Shown here piece by piece: positions 17,161-25,340 of a stretch of 64,000 nt of DNA. A program made the position numbers and the translations under genes. Location: positions 238,147-302,146 of the forward strand of contig NZ_JONW01000012.1 in the NCBI RefSeq assembly GCF_000712075.1, given 5' to 3'. This DNA comes from Caulobacter sp. UNC358MFTsu5.1 (lineage in GTDB: Bacteria; Pseudomonadota; Alphaproteobacteria; Caulobacterales; Caulobacteraceae). The notes below the pieces were generated by a model, which was given only the letters and a program-made list of their open reading frames with translations, was not told the origin of the DNA and searched no databases. Within the stretch, counting starts at the first letter, position 1. Each line of letters starts with the position of its first letter.

Positions 17161-17204
17161 CCAGACCGAGCCCGATCTGGACAGTGCTTAGATAACATCT
17201 ATCT
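17161..17204. promoter_or_regulatory. Two operator-like palindromes between small ORF and tetR
   Basis: A 20-base imperfect palindrome (17161-17180, CCAGACCGAG / CCCGATCTGG, 8 of 10 pairs) and a second, AGATA-N5-TATCT (17190-17204), lie in the divergent region about 60-105 bases upstream of the TetR start. TetR proteins commonly bind such sites to control themselves and a divergent gene. Binding is inferred. Confidence 0.4.
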
Positions 17205-17265
17205 GAACGACGTCAAGATGAATCTTTACGCCGTTAGGATGGATTTTTGAACAGGAACGGTTACA

Positions 17266-17910
17266 GTGTCGGAGATGACACAGACTCCCTCCTCCTTGGC
17301 GCCGTCCGAAGCCCGCCCCTACCACCATGGCGACCTCAGCCGCGCCCTGGTCGAGGCCGCCCGTCGCATCCTCGAGACCGAGGGGCCGGCGGCGCTGTCG
17401 CTGCGGGCGGTGGCGCGGGAGGCGGGCGTCAGCCCGGCCGCGCCCTACCACCACTTCAAGGACAAGGGCGAGCTGCTGGACGCCGTCGCCCACGAAGGCT
17501 GGCACGCCCTGGACGCCGCCCTCACCGAAGCGCGGGCCAAGTCCGTCGACAGCAAGGAGCGGATGACCAGCCTGGGCGTGGCCTATGTCTGTTTCGCCCG
17601 CGACAACCCCGCCCTCTATCGCGTGATGTACGACTGCTCGCGCGACAAGGACGCCCTGCCCGACCAGATGAAGGAAGAAGGCGCCTACTGCCAGGTGCGC
17701 AACACCATCGACGAGCGCAGCGGCGGCACGGCCTCGCCGATCGACCTGGAGCTGGCCACGATCGCCGCCTGGTGCGCCGGCCACGGCCTGGCCGAGATGA
17801 TCAGCTTCAAGCAGTTCGCGCCGCTGAAGGAGGCCCTGGGCGGCGAGGAGGCCTTCCTGCGCGGCGTGTTCGAACATCTGGGCATGTTCGCCAAGCTCGA
17901 CCAGGCCTGA
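17266..17910 (+). CDS. TetR/AcrR family regulator with WHG-type C-terminal domain
   Basis: 214-residue repressor. The N-terminal helix-turn-helix is clear (LSLRAVAREAGVSPAAPYHH, with FKDKGELLDAVA). The C-terminal part, FARDNPALYRVMYDCSRDKD and the WCAGHGLAEMI segment, fits the WHG ligand-binding domain class. GTG 17266 has AGGAA eight bases upstream; ATG 17275 is an alternative with GGAG too close. Ligand unknown. Confidence 0.92.
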   Translation: MSEMTQTPSSLAPSEARPYHHGDLSRALVEAARRILETEGPAALSLRAVAREAGVSPAAPYHHFKDKGELLDAVAHEGWHALDAALTEARAKSVDSKERMTSLGVAYVCFARDNPALYRVMYDCSRDKDALPDQMKEEGAYCQVRNTIDERSGGTASPIDLELATIAAWCAGHGLAEMISFKQFAPLKEALGGEEAFLRGVFEHLGMFAKLDQA

Positions 17911-18000
17911 ATCTGTTGATCGGCGAACGCCGCACGCCCCCTCCGTCTCGTCGCTGCGCGCCGAGCCACCTCCCCCGTACGTTCCGCTACGGGTGAGGAG

Positions 18001-18840
18001 ATGACCTTCGCCACCCGCTTCGCCCCCTCCCCGACCGGCCATCTGCATCGCGGCCACGCGTTCTCGGCCCTGACGGCCTTCGACGCCGCCCAGGCCGAGG
18101 GCGGCCGTTTCGTGCTGCGGATCGAGGACATCGACGCCACCCGCAGCCGGCCCGAGTTCGAGGCCTCGATCCTGGAGGACCTGGCCTGGCTGGGCCTGAC
18201 GTGGGAACGCGTCGTCCGCCGCCAGTCCGAGCACCTGGCCGAGTATCACCGCGCCATCGACGTGCTGCGCGAGAAGGGCCTGGTCTATCGCTGCTTCCGC
18301 ACCCGCAAGGAGTTGGACATCGGCCGCGCCCCGCACGAGCCGGCCAGGCCCTTCGTCGGCGGCCCGCTGCCGCCCGCCGAGGAGGCCGCGCGGCTGGAGC
18401 GCGGCGAGGCCTTCGCCTGGCGGCTGTCGCTGGACGCGGCCCGCGGCGCCCTGGGCAGTTTCGACGGCCTGGCCTTCGTCGAGGAGGGCGCGGGCCCCGA
18501 CGGCGAGACCGGCCTGATCCACGCCCGCCCCGAGACCGCCGGCGACATCGTCCTGGCCCGCAAGGACGTCGGCGTGGCCTATCACCTGGCCGTGGTCCTG
18601 GACGACGCCCTGCAGGGGATCACCCACGTGATCCGCGGCCAGGACCTGTTCGAGGCCGCCCACATCCAGCGCCTGCTGCAGGCCCTGCTGGACCTGCCGA
18701 CCCCGACCTACCGCCACCACCGCCTGCTGGTCGGTCCCGACGGCAGGCGCTACGCCAAGCGCGACAAGGCCCAGACCCTGCGCGAGCTGCGGGCGGCGGG
18801 CGTGACGCCCAAGCAGCTGCGGGCGGAGATGGGCCTCTAA
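18001..18840 (+). CDS. gluQ: Glutamyl-Q tRNA(Asp) synthetase
   Basis: Truncated glutamyl-tRNA synthetase paralogue (279 residues) that attaches glutamate to queuosine 34 of tRNA-Asp. The catalytic core is intact: FAPSPTGHLHRGHAFSA with the HIGH-like GHLHRGHA, RIEDIDATRSRP, and a KMSKS-like YAKRDKAQTL. No anticodon-binding domain. The zinc-binding region has lost most cysteines: only the Cys in YRCFRTRKEL remains. Start ATG follows GTGAGGAG. The stop overlaps the stop of the convergent regulator gene. Confidence 0.93.
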   Translation: MTFATRFAPSPTGHLHRGHAFSALTAFDAAQAEGGRFVLRIEDIDATRSRPEFEASILEDLAWLGLTWERVVRRQSEHLAEYHRAIDVLREKGLVYRCFRTRKELDIGRAPHEPARPFVGGPLPPAEEAARLERGEAFAWRLSLDAARGALGSFDGLAFVEEGAGPDGETGLIHARPETAGDIVLARKDVGVAYHLAVVLDDALQGITHVIRGQDLFEAAHIQRLLQALLDLPTPTYRHHRLLVGPDGRRYAKRDKAQTLRELRAAGVTPKQLRAEMGL

Positions 18841-19148
18841 CCGCCGCCGGCCTGATCCACCAGCTGGCTCATCGCCTTCAGATAGACCCCGAAGGCCGCG
18901 CGCCCCTCGTCGGTCAGCCGGACCCGGGTCAGCGGCTTGCGGCCGACGAAGCTCTTGTCGATCGCCACGTAGCCGGCGTCCTCCAGCTTGCGCAGGTGGA
19001 CCGAGAGATTGCCCTGGGTCACCTCCAGCAGGTCCTTCAGCTCGGTGAAGTCCGCCACCTCGGCGCTGGCCAGATAGGCGACGATCCCCAGCCGCACCCG
19101 GCCGTGGATGACGTCGTCCAATCCGCTGATGTCGAACCTGCCGCTCAC
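18837..19148 (-). CDS. Winged-helix regulator (transcriptional regulator, DUF/MarR-ArsR-like)
   Basis: 103-residue small DNA-binding protein. The HTH is DFTELKDLLEVTQGNLSVHL with RKLEDAGYVAIDKSFVGRKP and a wing TRVRLTDEGRAAF. This group is usually paired with a small membrane protein, as here: the upstream gene ends eight bases before this start on the same strand. The regulator probably controls its own operon. Confidence 0.9.
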   Translation of the reverse strand: MSGRFDISGLDDVIHGRVRLGIVAYLASAEVADFTELKDLLEVTQGNLSVHLRKLEDAGYVAIDKSFVGRKPLTRVRLTDEGRAAFGVYLKAMSQLVDQAGGG

Positions 19149-19155
19149 GCTCGCC

Positions 19156-19800
19156 TCAGGCCGCCGCCGTCACGGCGCTCTGGCGCAGGGCCTGGCGCAT
19201 CATCCAGAAGCCCGGAACCATCATCAGGGCGAAGAGCCCCAGGGTGGCCACCAGCAGGAAGAGGTCCGGGCGATCGATCAGCAGGCCCATGGCCAGGCCC
19301 GCCCCGATCCATCCGATCGACACCAACGCCGTCCACAGCTTCTTGCGCAGCATGAAGATCACGTACCAGACCGCGCCCTGCAGCACGAAGACCACGGCCG
19401 GATGGAACAGCCAGTAGCGGAAATCGTGGTTGCGCGTGGCCGCCGCGGCGAAGATCACGACCAGCGTCAGGTTGGCGATCCCCGCGCCCTGGAAGGCCGC
19501 GTTGACGGCCCGATTGGCCACGCCGTGGGTCGGACGCTTGCGATCGACCACGATCACCACGGTCATCAGGACCAGGAAGATCAGCGTCGGAACCCAGGCC
19601 AGGGCCAGATTGCCCGCCACCGGCATGCGGAGCGCCCCGATCGCCTGGGCGTAGTGACCCAGGCACTCCAGGCCGTAGATCAGCCCCGCCGAACCGTAGA
19701 GCGCGCCGCCGGCCACGCCAATCCCGCCTTCGCCCCGCCCCTCGGCCAGGGTCCGCAGGAAGGCCAGGTCGTCCTGCACGGACTTGATCTTGTCGTTCAT
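19156..19800 (-). CDS. Multipass membrane protein, 214 residues
   Basis: No named family. About five hydrophobic helices are visible (for example LALAWVPTLIFLVLMTVVIV, ANLTLVVIFAAAA, PAVVFVLQGAVWYVIFML, LFLLVATLGLFALMMVPGFW) after a soluble N-terminal 30 residues beginning MNDKIKSVQDDLAFLRTLAE. ATG 19800 follows GAGGGGAC. Co-transcribed with the downstream winged-helix regulator, a common pairing in which the membrane protein is the regulated gene. Confidence 0.8.
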   Translation of the reverse strand: MNDKIKSVQDDLAFLRTLAEGRGEGGIGVAGGALYGSAGLIYGLECLGHYAQAIGALRMPVAGNLALAWVPTLIFLVLMTVVIVVDRKRPTHGVANRAVNAAFQGAGIANLTLVVIFAAAATRNHDFRYWLFHPAVVFVLQGAVWYVIFMLRKKLWTALVSIGWIGAGLAMGLLIDRPDLFLLVATLGLFALMMVPGFWMMRQALRQSAVTAAA

Positions 19801-19834
19801 GGGCAAGGTCCCCTCGTTTGCGCATCATGGCCGG

Positions 19835-21052
19835 TCACAGGATTCGTCCCAACAGCGGCAGGCGTCGCAGGGCCAGGGTCAGCAGCCAGCTGAGGGCGAT
19901 GGCGGCGGCGGTCACGACCAGCCCCTTGGCCAGCCCGCCCCAGGCCTGGGGCAACAGCAGCCAGCCCAGCCAGGCGGTGAAGACGTAGTGGGTCAGGTAC
20001 ATGCCGTAGGCGTTGGCCTGCAGGCTGCGTCCGACCGGCCTGGTCTTGCGCGCGAAGCGCAGGAACACGGCCGTCACCGCGAAGGTCAGGCTGGCGCAGG
20101 CCACGACGAAGGCCAGGCCGCCCACCACGTCCAGCACCGGCTTGGGCGGCGGGTTGGGCGAGAAGGCGACGATGAAGACCGCGATCGCCGCGATCACCGC
20201 CGGGACGGGCAGGATCTGCCACGCCCACCAGCGTCGGGCCAGCGCGCCCTGCGGATCGGTCAGCCCCTGGCCGACGCCCGCCGCCCCGAACGCCAGGCCG
20301 GCCAGGAAATAGACGAGGTAATGGCCGATGCGGCCGGTCTGGACCGTGAACGGCCCCTCCGTCGTCCAATGGCCGAACGGCAGCACCATGTTCAGCGGCA
20401 CATAGGCCAGGGCGCTGGCGGCGATCAGCAGCAGGAAGGCGCGACCCGGGCGCCGCGCGGCGCCTTGCGTCCAGCGACCCAGCGCCGGGATCAGACGGGG
20501 GAACAGGGCGTCCAGCGCCGCCGCGACCGCGCCGAACGCCAGCAGCACCCACAGGAACCAGGCCGGGCCGCTGGGCCAGAACGGCAGGTGGGTCCAGGCC
20601 TGGACATAGGCGCCCAGCGACGGCGTCCCGCCCGACTGCAGCCAGGCCGGAAAATAGGCCAGCGGCGCCAGCAGCACCGTCCCGATCACGAACGGGACGC
20701 CCAGCCGCAGCGCCCGGCCCTTCAGGAAGCCGCCCGTCCCCTTGGCCTTCAGGCTCTCGGCGACGAACAGCCCCGAAACCAGGAACATCGCCGACATGAA
20801 GAAGATGTCGTTGACCAGGGTGAAGAGGCCGAAGCCGGCGAACCTCTGAGGGTCCACCACGGGGAACGCGGTCCACAGGATCGGCGGGGCCCCGAACGCC
20901 TTCGGCGGCGGCGCGTACGGATGATAGGTCAGTACCGCATGGTGGGCGACGACCAGCAGGGTCAGGAAGGCCCGCATCGCGCCGACGGGCGCGTTTCGGA
21001 CGACGGAACCGGCCTGGGCCGGGGTCTCCAGGGATTTCAGAGGCGCGTGCAT
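19835..21052 (-). CDS. Acyltransferase family 3 membrane protein
   Basis: 405-residue inner-membrane protein of the acyltransferase_3/OpgC type, which transfers acyl or succinyl groups to envelope glycans. About ten helices are seen. The N-terminal catalytic-type segment is MRAFLTLLVVAHHAVLTYHP, followed by NDIFFMSAMFLVSGLFVAES and RALRLGVPFVIGTVLLAP, the typical R-x-x-R-L-x-x-P region. First gene of a likely minus-strand unit with the membrane protein and small regulator; a long palindrome lies 33 bases upstream. Confidence 0.9.
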   Translation of the reverse strand: MHAPLKSLETPAQAGSVVRNAPVGAMRAFLTLLVVAHHAVLTYHPYAPPPKAFGAPPILWTAFPVVDPQRFAGFGLFTLVNDIFFMSAMFLVSGLFVAESLKAKGTGGFLKGRALRLGVPFVIGTVLLAPLAYFPAWLQSGGTPSLGAYVQAWTHLPFWPSGPAWFLWVLLAFGAVAAALDALFPRLIPALGRWTQGAARRPGRAFLLLIAASALAYVPLNMVLPFGHWTTEGPFTVQTGRIGHYLVYFLAGLAFGAAGVGQGLTDPQGALARRWWAWQILPVPAVIAAIAVFIVAFSPNPPPKPVLDVVGGLAFVVACASLTFAVTAVFLRFARKTRPVGRSLQANAYGMYLTHYVFTAWLGWLLLPQAWGGLAKGLVVTAAAIALSWLLTLALRRLPLLGRIL

Positions 21053-21084
21053 GGCCGGGCTCCGTTGCGATGGCCGGACCGTGC

Positions 21085-21115
21085 ATCAACTTGTTTGTTT
21101 TGTAAACTAGTTGAT
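21085..21115. promoter_or_regulatory. 31-base operator-like palindrome upstream of the acyltransferase
   Basis: Arms ATCAACT-x-GTTT and AAAC-x-AGTTGAT pair at 11 of 12 positions around a seven-base centre GTTTTGT. It is strongly AT-rich for this genome and begins 33 bases before the acyltransferase start, a usual repressor position. The shape suggests a TetR-type dimer site; the binding protein is not known. Confidence 0.5.
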
Positions 21116-21218
21116 CGAACATCGTTGCGCGACATGAATGCGGGCGCGCGCCGTCCGACACCCTTGCCCCCTCCCCGCCGTCATGCTCACTGCGGGGCTT
21201 CAGCACGACGGGATTCAC

Positions 21219-22652
21219 ATGAGCAAGATGATCTGGGGCGCCGCCCTGTCCGGCGCGTTCGCCGCCCTGGCCGTGGCCGGCTCGGCCCACGCCGCCGAAC
21301 CCAAGTTCACTCCGGGCGCCTGCGCCGGCGACTATTCGGGCGTCACGAACAAGATCGAGTGCGGGACCCTGACCGTCGACGAGACCCGGGGCGGGCCCGG
21401 CACGCGGCGCGTCTCGCTTCCCGTGACCATCGTCAAGGCCAGCGCCCCCAAGCCCGGCGCGGTCCCGGTGGTCTATCTGCACGGGGGCCCCGGCGGCGGC
21501 CTGGTGGAGGGCGTCGGCCGGCTGTTGCGCAGCGTCAGCGGCCGCGAACTGGTGGCGGTCGACCAGGACTGGATCTTCTTCGACCAGCGCGGCGGCGGCG
21601 TGGCCCAGCCCCTGCTCGACTGCGGGACCCTGGCCCTCAACGACGCCGGTCCGCTGAGCGACGCGGCCGCCCAGCAGGCGATCGCCTGCGCCCAGCGCCT
21701 GAAGGAGTCGGGTGTCGACCTCTCCCGCTACAACGCCGAGGAGGTGGTCAAGGACATCCAGGACCTGCGCAAGACCCTGGGCCTCAAGCAGATCGACCTG
21801 ATGGGCGTCTCGTACGGCACCCGCATCGCCCTGGCCGTGGTCAAGCACGACCCGGCCGGCGTGCGCGCCGTGGTGCTGGATTCGCCCTGGACGCCCGAAG
21901 CCAAGTGGGCCGAGGGCGGGCCGGAGATGGTGTCCGACGCGGTGAAGGAGATCTTCAAGCGCTGCGCCACCGACGCCGCCTGCAACGCCAAGTATCCGCA
22001 TCCGGGCGCCGACCTCGACGGCGTGGCCGCCAAGCTGCTGGCCGCCCCCGTGGTCCAGAACGGCCAGACCTACACCGCCGACCTGCTGGGCGGCTTTCTG
22101 ATGGACGCCGCCTACAGCGGCCCCGACGCCCGCGCCCTGCCCGCCACCGTGGCCAAGTTCGCGGCCGGCGACCTGTCGGCCCTGGACGACACCCGCGCCG
22201 GGGCCGGCTATCGAGAGGCCCAGTTCTTCACCCACCTGTGCAAGGAGGAGTTCCCGTTCGAGAGCGAGGCGGCGACCCGCGCCGGCGCCCAGCGCGACGT
22301 GGTCAGCCGCCTGACCGAGAAGTCGTTCGGCCGCCTCTTCACCGTCTGCAAGGCCTATCCGGTCGGCGCGCCCGATCCGGTCGAGGCCCAGCCGGTCTCC
22401 AGCGCGATCCCGACCCTGTTCCTGGCCGCCGAGATCGACCCCGGCTGCCCGCCCTCCGTGGCCAAGGCGGCGGTCAGCCGCTTCTCCAAGGGCCAGCTGA
22501 CCATCATCCCCAACGCCACCCACGGCGTGTCGCGCGGCAGCACCTGCGCGCGCAAGATGATCCGCGGCTTCCTGGCCGACCCGACCGCCCCGATCGACCA
22601 GAGCTGCCTGCATCCGGAGCACGACAAGTTCGTGTTCGACCTCGGGGAATAA
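21219..22652 (+). CDS. Secreted alpha/beta hydrolase, S33/TAP-like peptidase
   Basis: 477-residue exported serine hydrolase. A signal peptide (ending AGSAHAA) precedes an alpha/beta fold with the oxyanion motif YLHGGPGGG, the FFDQRGGG strand, nucleophile Ser in GVSYGTR, acid in LAAEIDPGCPP and His in NATHGVSRG. The C-terminal TAP-like segment fits proline iminopeptidase/tripeptidyl aminopeptidase relatives. ATG 21219 gives the signal peptide at the N-terminus; the ribosome site is weak. An inverted-repeat element follows 39 bases after the stop. Confidence 0.9.
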   Translation: MSKMIWGAALSGAFAALAVAGSAHAAEPKFTPGACAGDYSGVTNKIECGTLTVDETRGGPGTRRVSLPVTIVKASAPKPGAVPVVYLHGGPGGGLVEGVGRLLRSVSGRELVAVDQDWIFFDQRGGGVAQPLLDCGTLALNDAGPLSDAAAQQAIACAQRLKESGVDLSRYNAEEVVKDIQDLRKTLGLKQIDLMGVSYGTRIALAVVKHDPAGVRAVVLDSPWTPEAKWAEGGPEMVSDAVKEIFKRCATDAACNAKYPHPGADLDGVAAKLLAAPVVQNGQTYTADLLGGFLMDAAYSGPDARALPATVAKFAAGDLSALDDTRAGAGYREAQFFTHLCKEEFPFESEAATRAGAQRDVVSRLTEKSFGRLFTVCKAYPVGAPDPVEAQPVSSAIPTLFLAAEIDPGCPPSVAKAAVSRFSKGQLTIIPNATHGVSRGSTCARKMIRGFLADPTAPIDQSCLHPEHDKFVFDLGE

Positions 22653-22691
22653 AGACTTATCTCTTTATATCAGTGACTTATCCGCCGCAGC

Positions 22692-22775
22692 GACGGGGAC
22701 ATGCCCTTGCGGCGTGTCCCCAACCGCCTGGCTCGGCGCGAAATCTGGGGACACGCCCAAGGGCATGTCCCCGTC
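22692..22775. repeat. Inverted-repeat element, copy 1
   Basis: Two arms of 31 and 30 bases (22692-22722 and 22746-22775) pair almost perfectly (30 positions with one bulge) around a 23-base loop. Each arm holds GGGGACATGCCC and GTGTCCCCA. A second copy with the same loop length and the shared loop word GGCTCGGCGC is at 37660-37740. It lies between the S33 hydrolase stop and the next gene, preceded by a GACTTATC direct repeat (22654-22661, 22675-22682). Confidence 0.85.
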
Positions 22776-22899
22776 AGAGACGCGTCTCCGCCCTCCGGGA
22801 ATTTCCAGCCGACCGATGGGGGTTCCGCACCATGGCGCGCTCCGATCCCCGACCGGATAGTCCCATCCGGCCCAACAGGCGCCGGGTGGAGAGCGTATC

Positions 22900-23712
22900 G
22901 TGGAACAGCGTCGATCCCGCCGTTGGGCGCTCGCCATTTCCGCGGCCGCCTGCTGCCTCTCCCCCCTCCTGGCCCATGCCCATGAGAGCGACGTCGAGCT
23001 GGCCAAGAAGCTGAACAACCCGGTCTCGAACCTGATCAGCGTGCCGTTCCAGCAGAACTACGACTGCTGCTACGGCCCCGAGGACGGCGGGCGCTACACC
23101 CTGAACGTCCAGCCGGTGATCCCGCTGTCGCTGAACCAGGACTGGAACCTGATCGTCCGCACCATCGTGCCCATCGTGAAGAAGGAGCACGCCTATCCGG
23201 GCGACGACACGGCGTTCGGCCTGAGCGACACCACCCAGAGCTTCTTCATCTCGCCCAAGGCCGAGCACAACGGCCTGGTCTGGGCGGTCGGGCCCGCCGT
23301 GCTGTGGCCGACGGGCGAGTCGGACCTGGGGACCAAGAAATGGGGCGCCGGCCCCACCGCCCTGCTGCTCAAGCAGGAGCACGGCTACACCTACGGCGTG
23401 CTGGCCAACCACATCTGGTCGTTCGCCGACGCCGGCGACCACGACCGGCCGGACGTCAGCCAGACCTTCATCCAGCCCTTCTTCAGCTACACCGACAAGG
23501 CCACGACCACCTACGGGATCAACGCCGAGAGCAGCTACAACTGGAAGACCAAGGGCTGGACCGTGCCGATCAACCTGACGGTCACCCACGTCTACAAGTT
23601 CGGCGAGCAGAGGGTGTCGCTGGGCGGCGGCGTGCGGGCCTACGCGGCCCAGGACGGCGTCGGTCCGGAATGGGGCCTGCGGTTCATCGCCACCTTCCTC
23701 TATCCGAAATAG
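22900..23712 (+). CDS. Outer-membrane beta-barrel protein (transporter-like)
   Basis: 270-residue exported protein. A signal peptide (WALAISAAACCLSPLLAHAH) is followed by alternating amphipathic strands ending in FIATFLYPK with a terminal aromatic pattern of barrel proteins. Features include VPFQQNYDCCYGPEDGGRYT, QDWNLIVRTIVPIV and GLSDTTQSFFISPK, which are seen in proteins loosely annotated as outer-membrane transporters in proteobacteria. Start is GTG 22900, with GGAGAG six bases upstream. Substrate unknown. Confidence 0.8.
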   Translation: MEQRRSRRWALAISAAACCLSPLLAHAHESDVELAKKLNNPVSNLISVPFQQNYDCCYGPEDGGRYTLNVQPVIPLSLNQDWNLIVRTIVPIVKKEHAYPGDDTAFGLSDTTQSFFISPKAEHNGLVWAVGPAVLWPTGESDLGTKKWGAGPTALLLKQEHGYTYGVLANHIWSFADAGDHDRPDVSQTFIQPFFSYTDKATTTYGINAESSYNWKTKGWTVPINLTVTHVYKFGEQRVSLGGGVRAYAAQDGVGPEWGLRFIATFLYPK

Positions 23713-23734
23713 AGCCGCGCGCGGAAAAGCAGCC

Positions 23735-24121
23735 ATGACCGAGCCCCCGGGATCCCGCCCTGTCCTGCCCTCCGACCTCGGCGCCGTGCGCACGGTGCTG
23801 GCGGCCGACCGGACCCTGATGGCCTGGCTGCGCACCTCGCTGTCGATGCTCAGCTTCGGCTTCACGATCTACAAGTTCCTGGAGACCGCCGCCAAGGCGG
23901 GGTCCCTGGCGCGTCCGGAAAGCCCGCAGAAGGTGGGCCTGTTCCTGGTCGCCATGGGCACGGCCGCCATGGTCATGGGCGTGATCGACTACTGGATCAC
24001 GGTCAGGCACGTGCGCAAGACCGAGGCCTTCCGCCTGGGCCGTTCGGTGCTGGCCATGTCGCTGCTGCTGGCGCTCGCCGGTGTCGCCCTGTTCCTGGCG
24101 ATCATAGATCGGGCCGTCTGA
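23735..24121 (+). CDS. DUF202 (YidH-type) membrane protein
   Basis: 128-residue inner-membrane protein with three helices (about 31-49, 68-88 and 104-124). The family signature lies near the N-terminus: VLAADRTLMAWLRTSLSMLS. Members are widespread and of unknown function. It follows the beta-barrel gene by 22 bases on the same strand and ends three bases before the stop of the convergent acetyltransferase. Confidence 0.9.
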   Translation: MTEPPGSRPVLPSDLGAVRTVLAADRTLMAWLRTSLSMLSFGFTIYKFLETAAKAGSLARPESPQKVGLFLVAMGTAAMVMGVIDYWITVRHVRKTEAFRLGRSVLAMSLLLALAGVALFLAIIDRAV

Positions 24122-24124
24122 GCC

Positions 24125-24874
24125 CTACTCGACCACCCAGTAGCGATAGCCGTAGGCCGGCACGAACCCCAGGCCGCTGTACAGGGCGATGGCCGGGGCG
24201 TTGTCGGCCTCGACCTGCAGGTAGGCGCGCCGCGCGCCCAGGGTCGCGGCCTCGTGCAGCAGGGCCGCCAGGACCCGGCTGGCCAGACCCTTGCGGCGGT
24301 GCGCCGGCAGGGTGCGCATGCCGAAGATCCCCGCCCACTCGCCATCGACGGCGCCGGCGCCCAGGGCCGCCACCTCGCCCTCGACTTCCAGCCGCGCGAA
24401 GCGGGCCGGCGCGGGGATGCGGGACAGGGCGTCCAGGCGCTCGCGGGCGTCGGCGGCGTTGCCGGCGGCGCTGGCGGTCAGCACGGCCTCGAAGGCCGGA
24501 TCGGGCGCGTGCGACAGGGTGACGGCCAGGTCCGCGGCGCCCGCGATCGTCCCCCCGGTCTCGCCCACCATCACCAGGGTGCCGTGGGTGGGCCTGTAGC
24601 CGCGGGCGCGCAGGTGTTCGGAGAGGTTGGCCGGGACCACCGCCCCGTCCGACAGCTTGAACCGGGCCGGCAGGCCGCGCGCGGCGTAGAAGGCCTCGGT
24701 GGCCGCGATGGCCTCGTCGATGGGCCGGTCGGGCTCGCCCAGCGGCCAGCAGGCGTTGATGCGCAGCGACCAACCGTCCGAGGCGTTCAGCCGCCAGCCG
24801 CCCAGGGCCCCGCTCTGGCGCGCCGGCCAGGCGCGATCGGCCACGATTTCGAGGAAGCGGGGATCGACGGTCAT
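24125..24874 (-). CDS. GNAT family N-acetyltransferase
   Basis: 249-residue acetyl-CoA dependent acetyltransferase. The C-terminal half carries the GNAT fold: IFGMRTLPAHRRKGLASRVL is motif A with the R-x-x-G-x-A pyrophosphate loop, followed by AYLQVEADNAPAIALYSGLG. The N-terminal half (SGALGGWRLNASDGWSLRIN) is like the two-domain members that modify amino acids or antibiotics. Substrate not predictable. Confidence 0.9.
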   Translation of the reverse strand: MTVDPRFLEIVADRAWPARQSGALGGWRLNASDGWSLRINACWPLGEPDRPIDEAIAATEAFYAARGLPARFKLSDGAVVPANLSEHLRARGYRPTHGTLVMVGETGGTIAGAADLAVTLSHAPDPAFEAVLTASAAGNAADARERLDALSRIPAPARFARLEVEGEVAALGAGAVDGEWAGIFGMRTLPAHRRKGLASRVLAALLHEAATLGARRAYLQVEADNAPAIALYSGLGFVPAYGYRYWVVE

Positions 24875-24890
24875 CGACTCATCAATAGCA

Positions 24891-24924
24891 GAAGGGCGCC
24901 GGCTCGTTGGAACCGGCGCCCTTC
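24891..24924 (-). terminator. Terminator of the cold-shock gene
   Basis: Perfect 12-base stem GAAGGGCGCCGG / CCGGCGCCCTTC with a ten-base loop, 23 bases after the cold-shock protein stop codon in its reading direction. The tract after it (TGCTATTGATG on the minus strand) has few Ts. Confidence 0.7.
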
Positions 24925-24946
24925 AAATTCGCGTAGAGGCGGGAAC

Positions 24947-25150
24947 CTAGAGCGGCTTCAAGTTGGACGCCGCGATCTTGCCGCGCTCCTCGGCGGTGTC
25001 GAAGCTGACCTTCTGGCCTTCGTCCAGGCCGCGCAGGCCCGCCCGCTCGACGGCGCTGATGTGGACGAACACGTCCTTGCCGCCGTCATCGGGCTGGATG
25101 AAGCCGAAGCCCTTGGTGCCGTTGAACCATTTCACCACGCCGGTCGCCAT
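24947..25150 (-). CDS. Cold-shock protein (CspA family)
   Basis: 67-residue single-stranded nucleic-acid binding beta-barrel, the usual length. RNP1 (KGFGFI) and RNP2 (VFVHI) are intact within VKWFNGTKGFGFIQP and KDVFVHISAVERAGL. ATG 25150 follows AGGAGAC. The 190-base upstream region, up to the tlpA stop, likely holds its promoter and a structured 5' leader as usual for csp genes, although no specific element was resolved. Confidence 0.97.
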   Translation of the reverse strand: MATGVVKWFNGTKGFGFIQPDDGGKDVFVHISAVERAGLRGLDEGQKVSFDTAEERGKIAASNLKPL

Positions 25151-25340
25151 GGAGTGTCTCCTAGAGATAGCCGATCCAATGCCCGGACAAGCGGGCGGTA
25201 ACAATCTCAGTCGTCCGGGTAGCGGTTCGCGGGCCCAAATCCAGGATTGCACGGCACAGTGGACACGCCCCCGTTGAGGGGTCAATTCAAAAAACACGGA
25301 TATTCCTGGGCGTGCGCCACGGGTTTTCACCCGTCTGCGG

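Noticed and set aside
19784..23014. A plus-strand open frame of more than 1000 codons across the acyltransferase and S33 hydrolase
   Set aside because: It overlaps two well-supported genes in other frames and its translation is Arg/Gly/Gln-rich noise.
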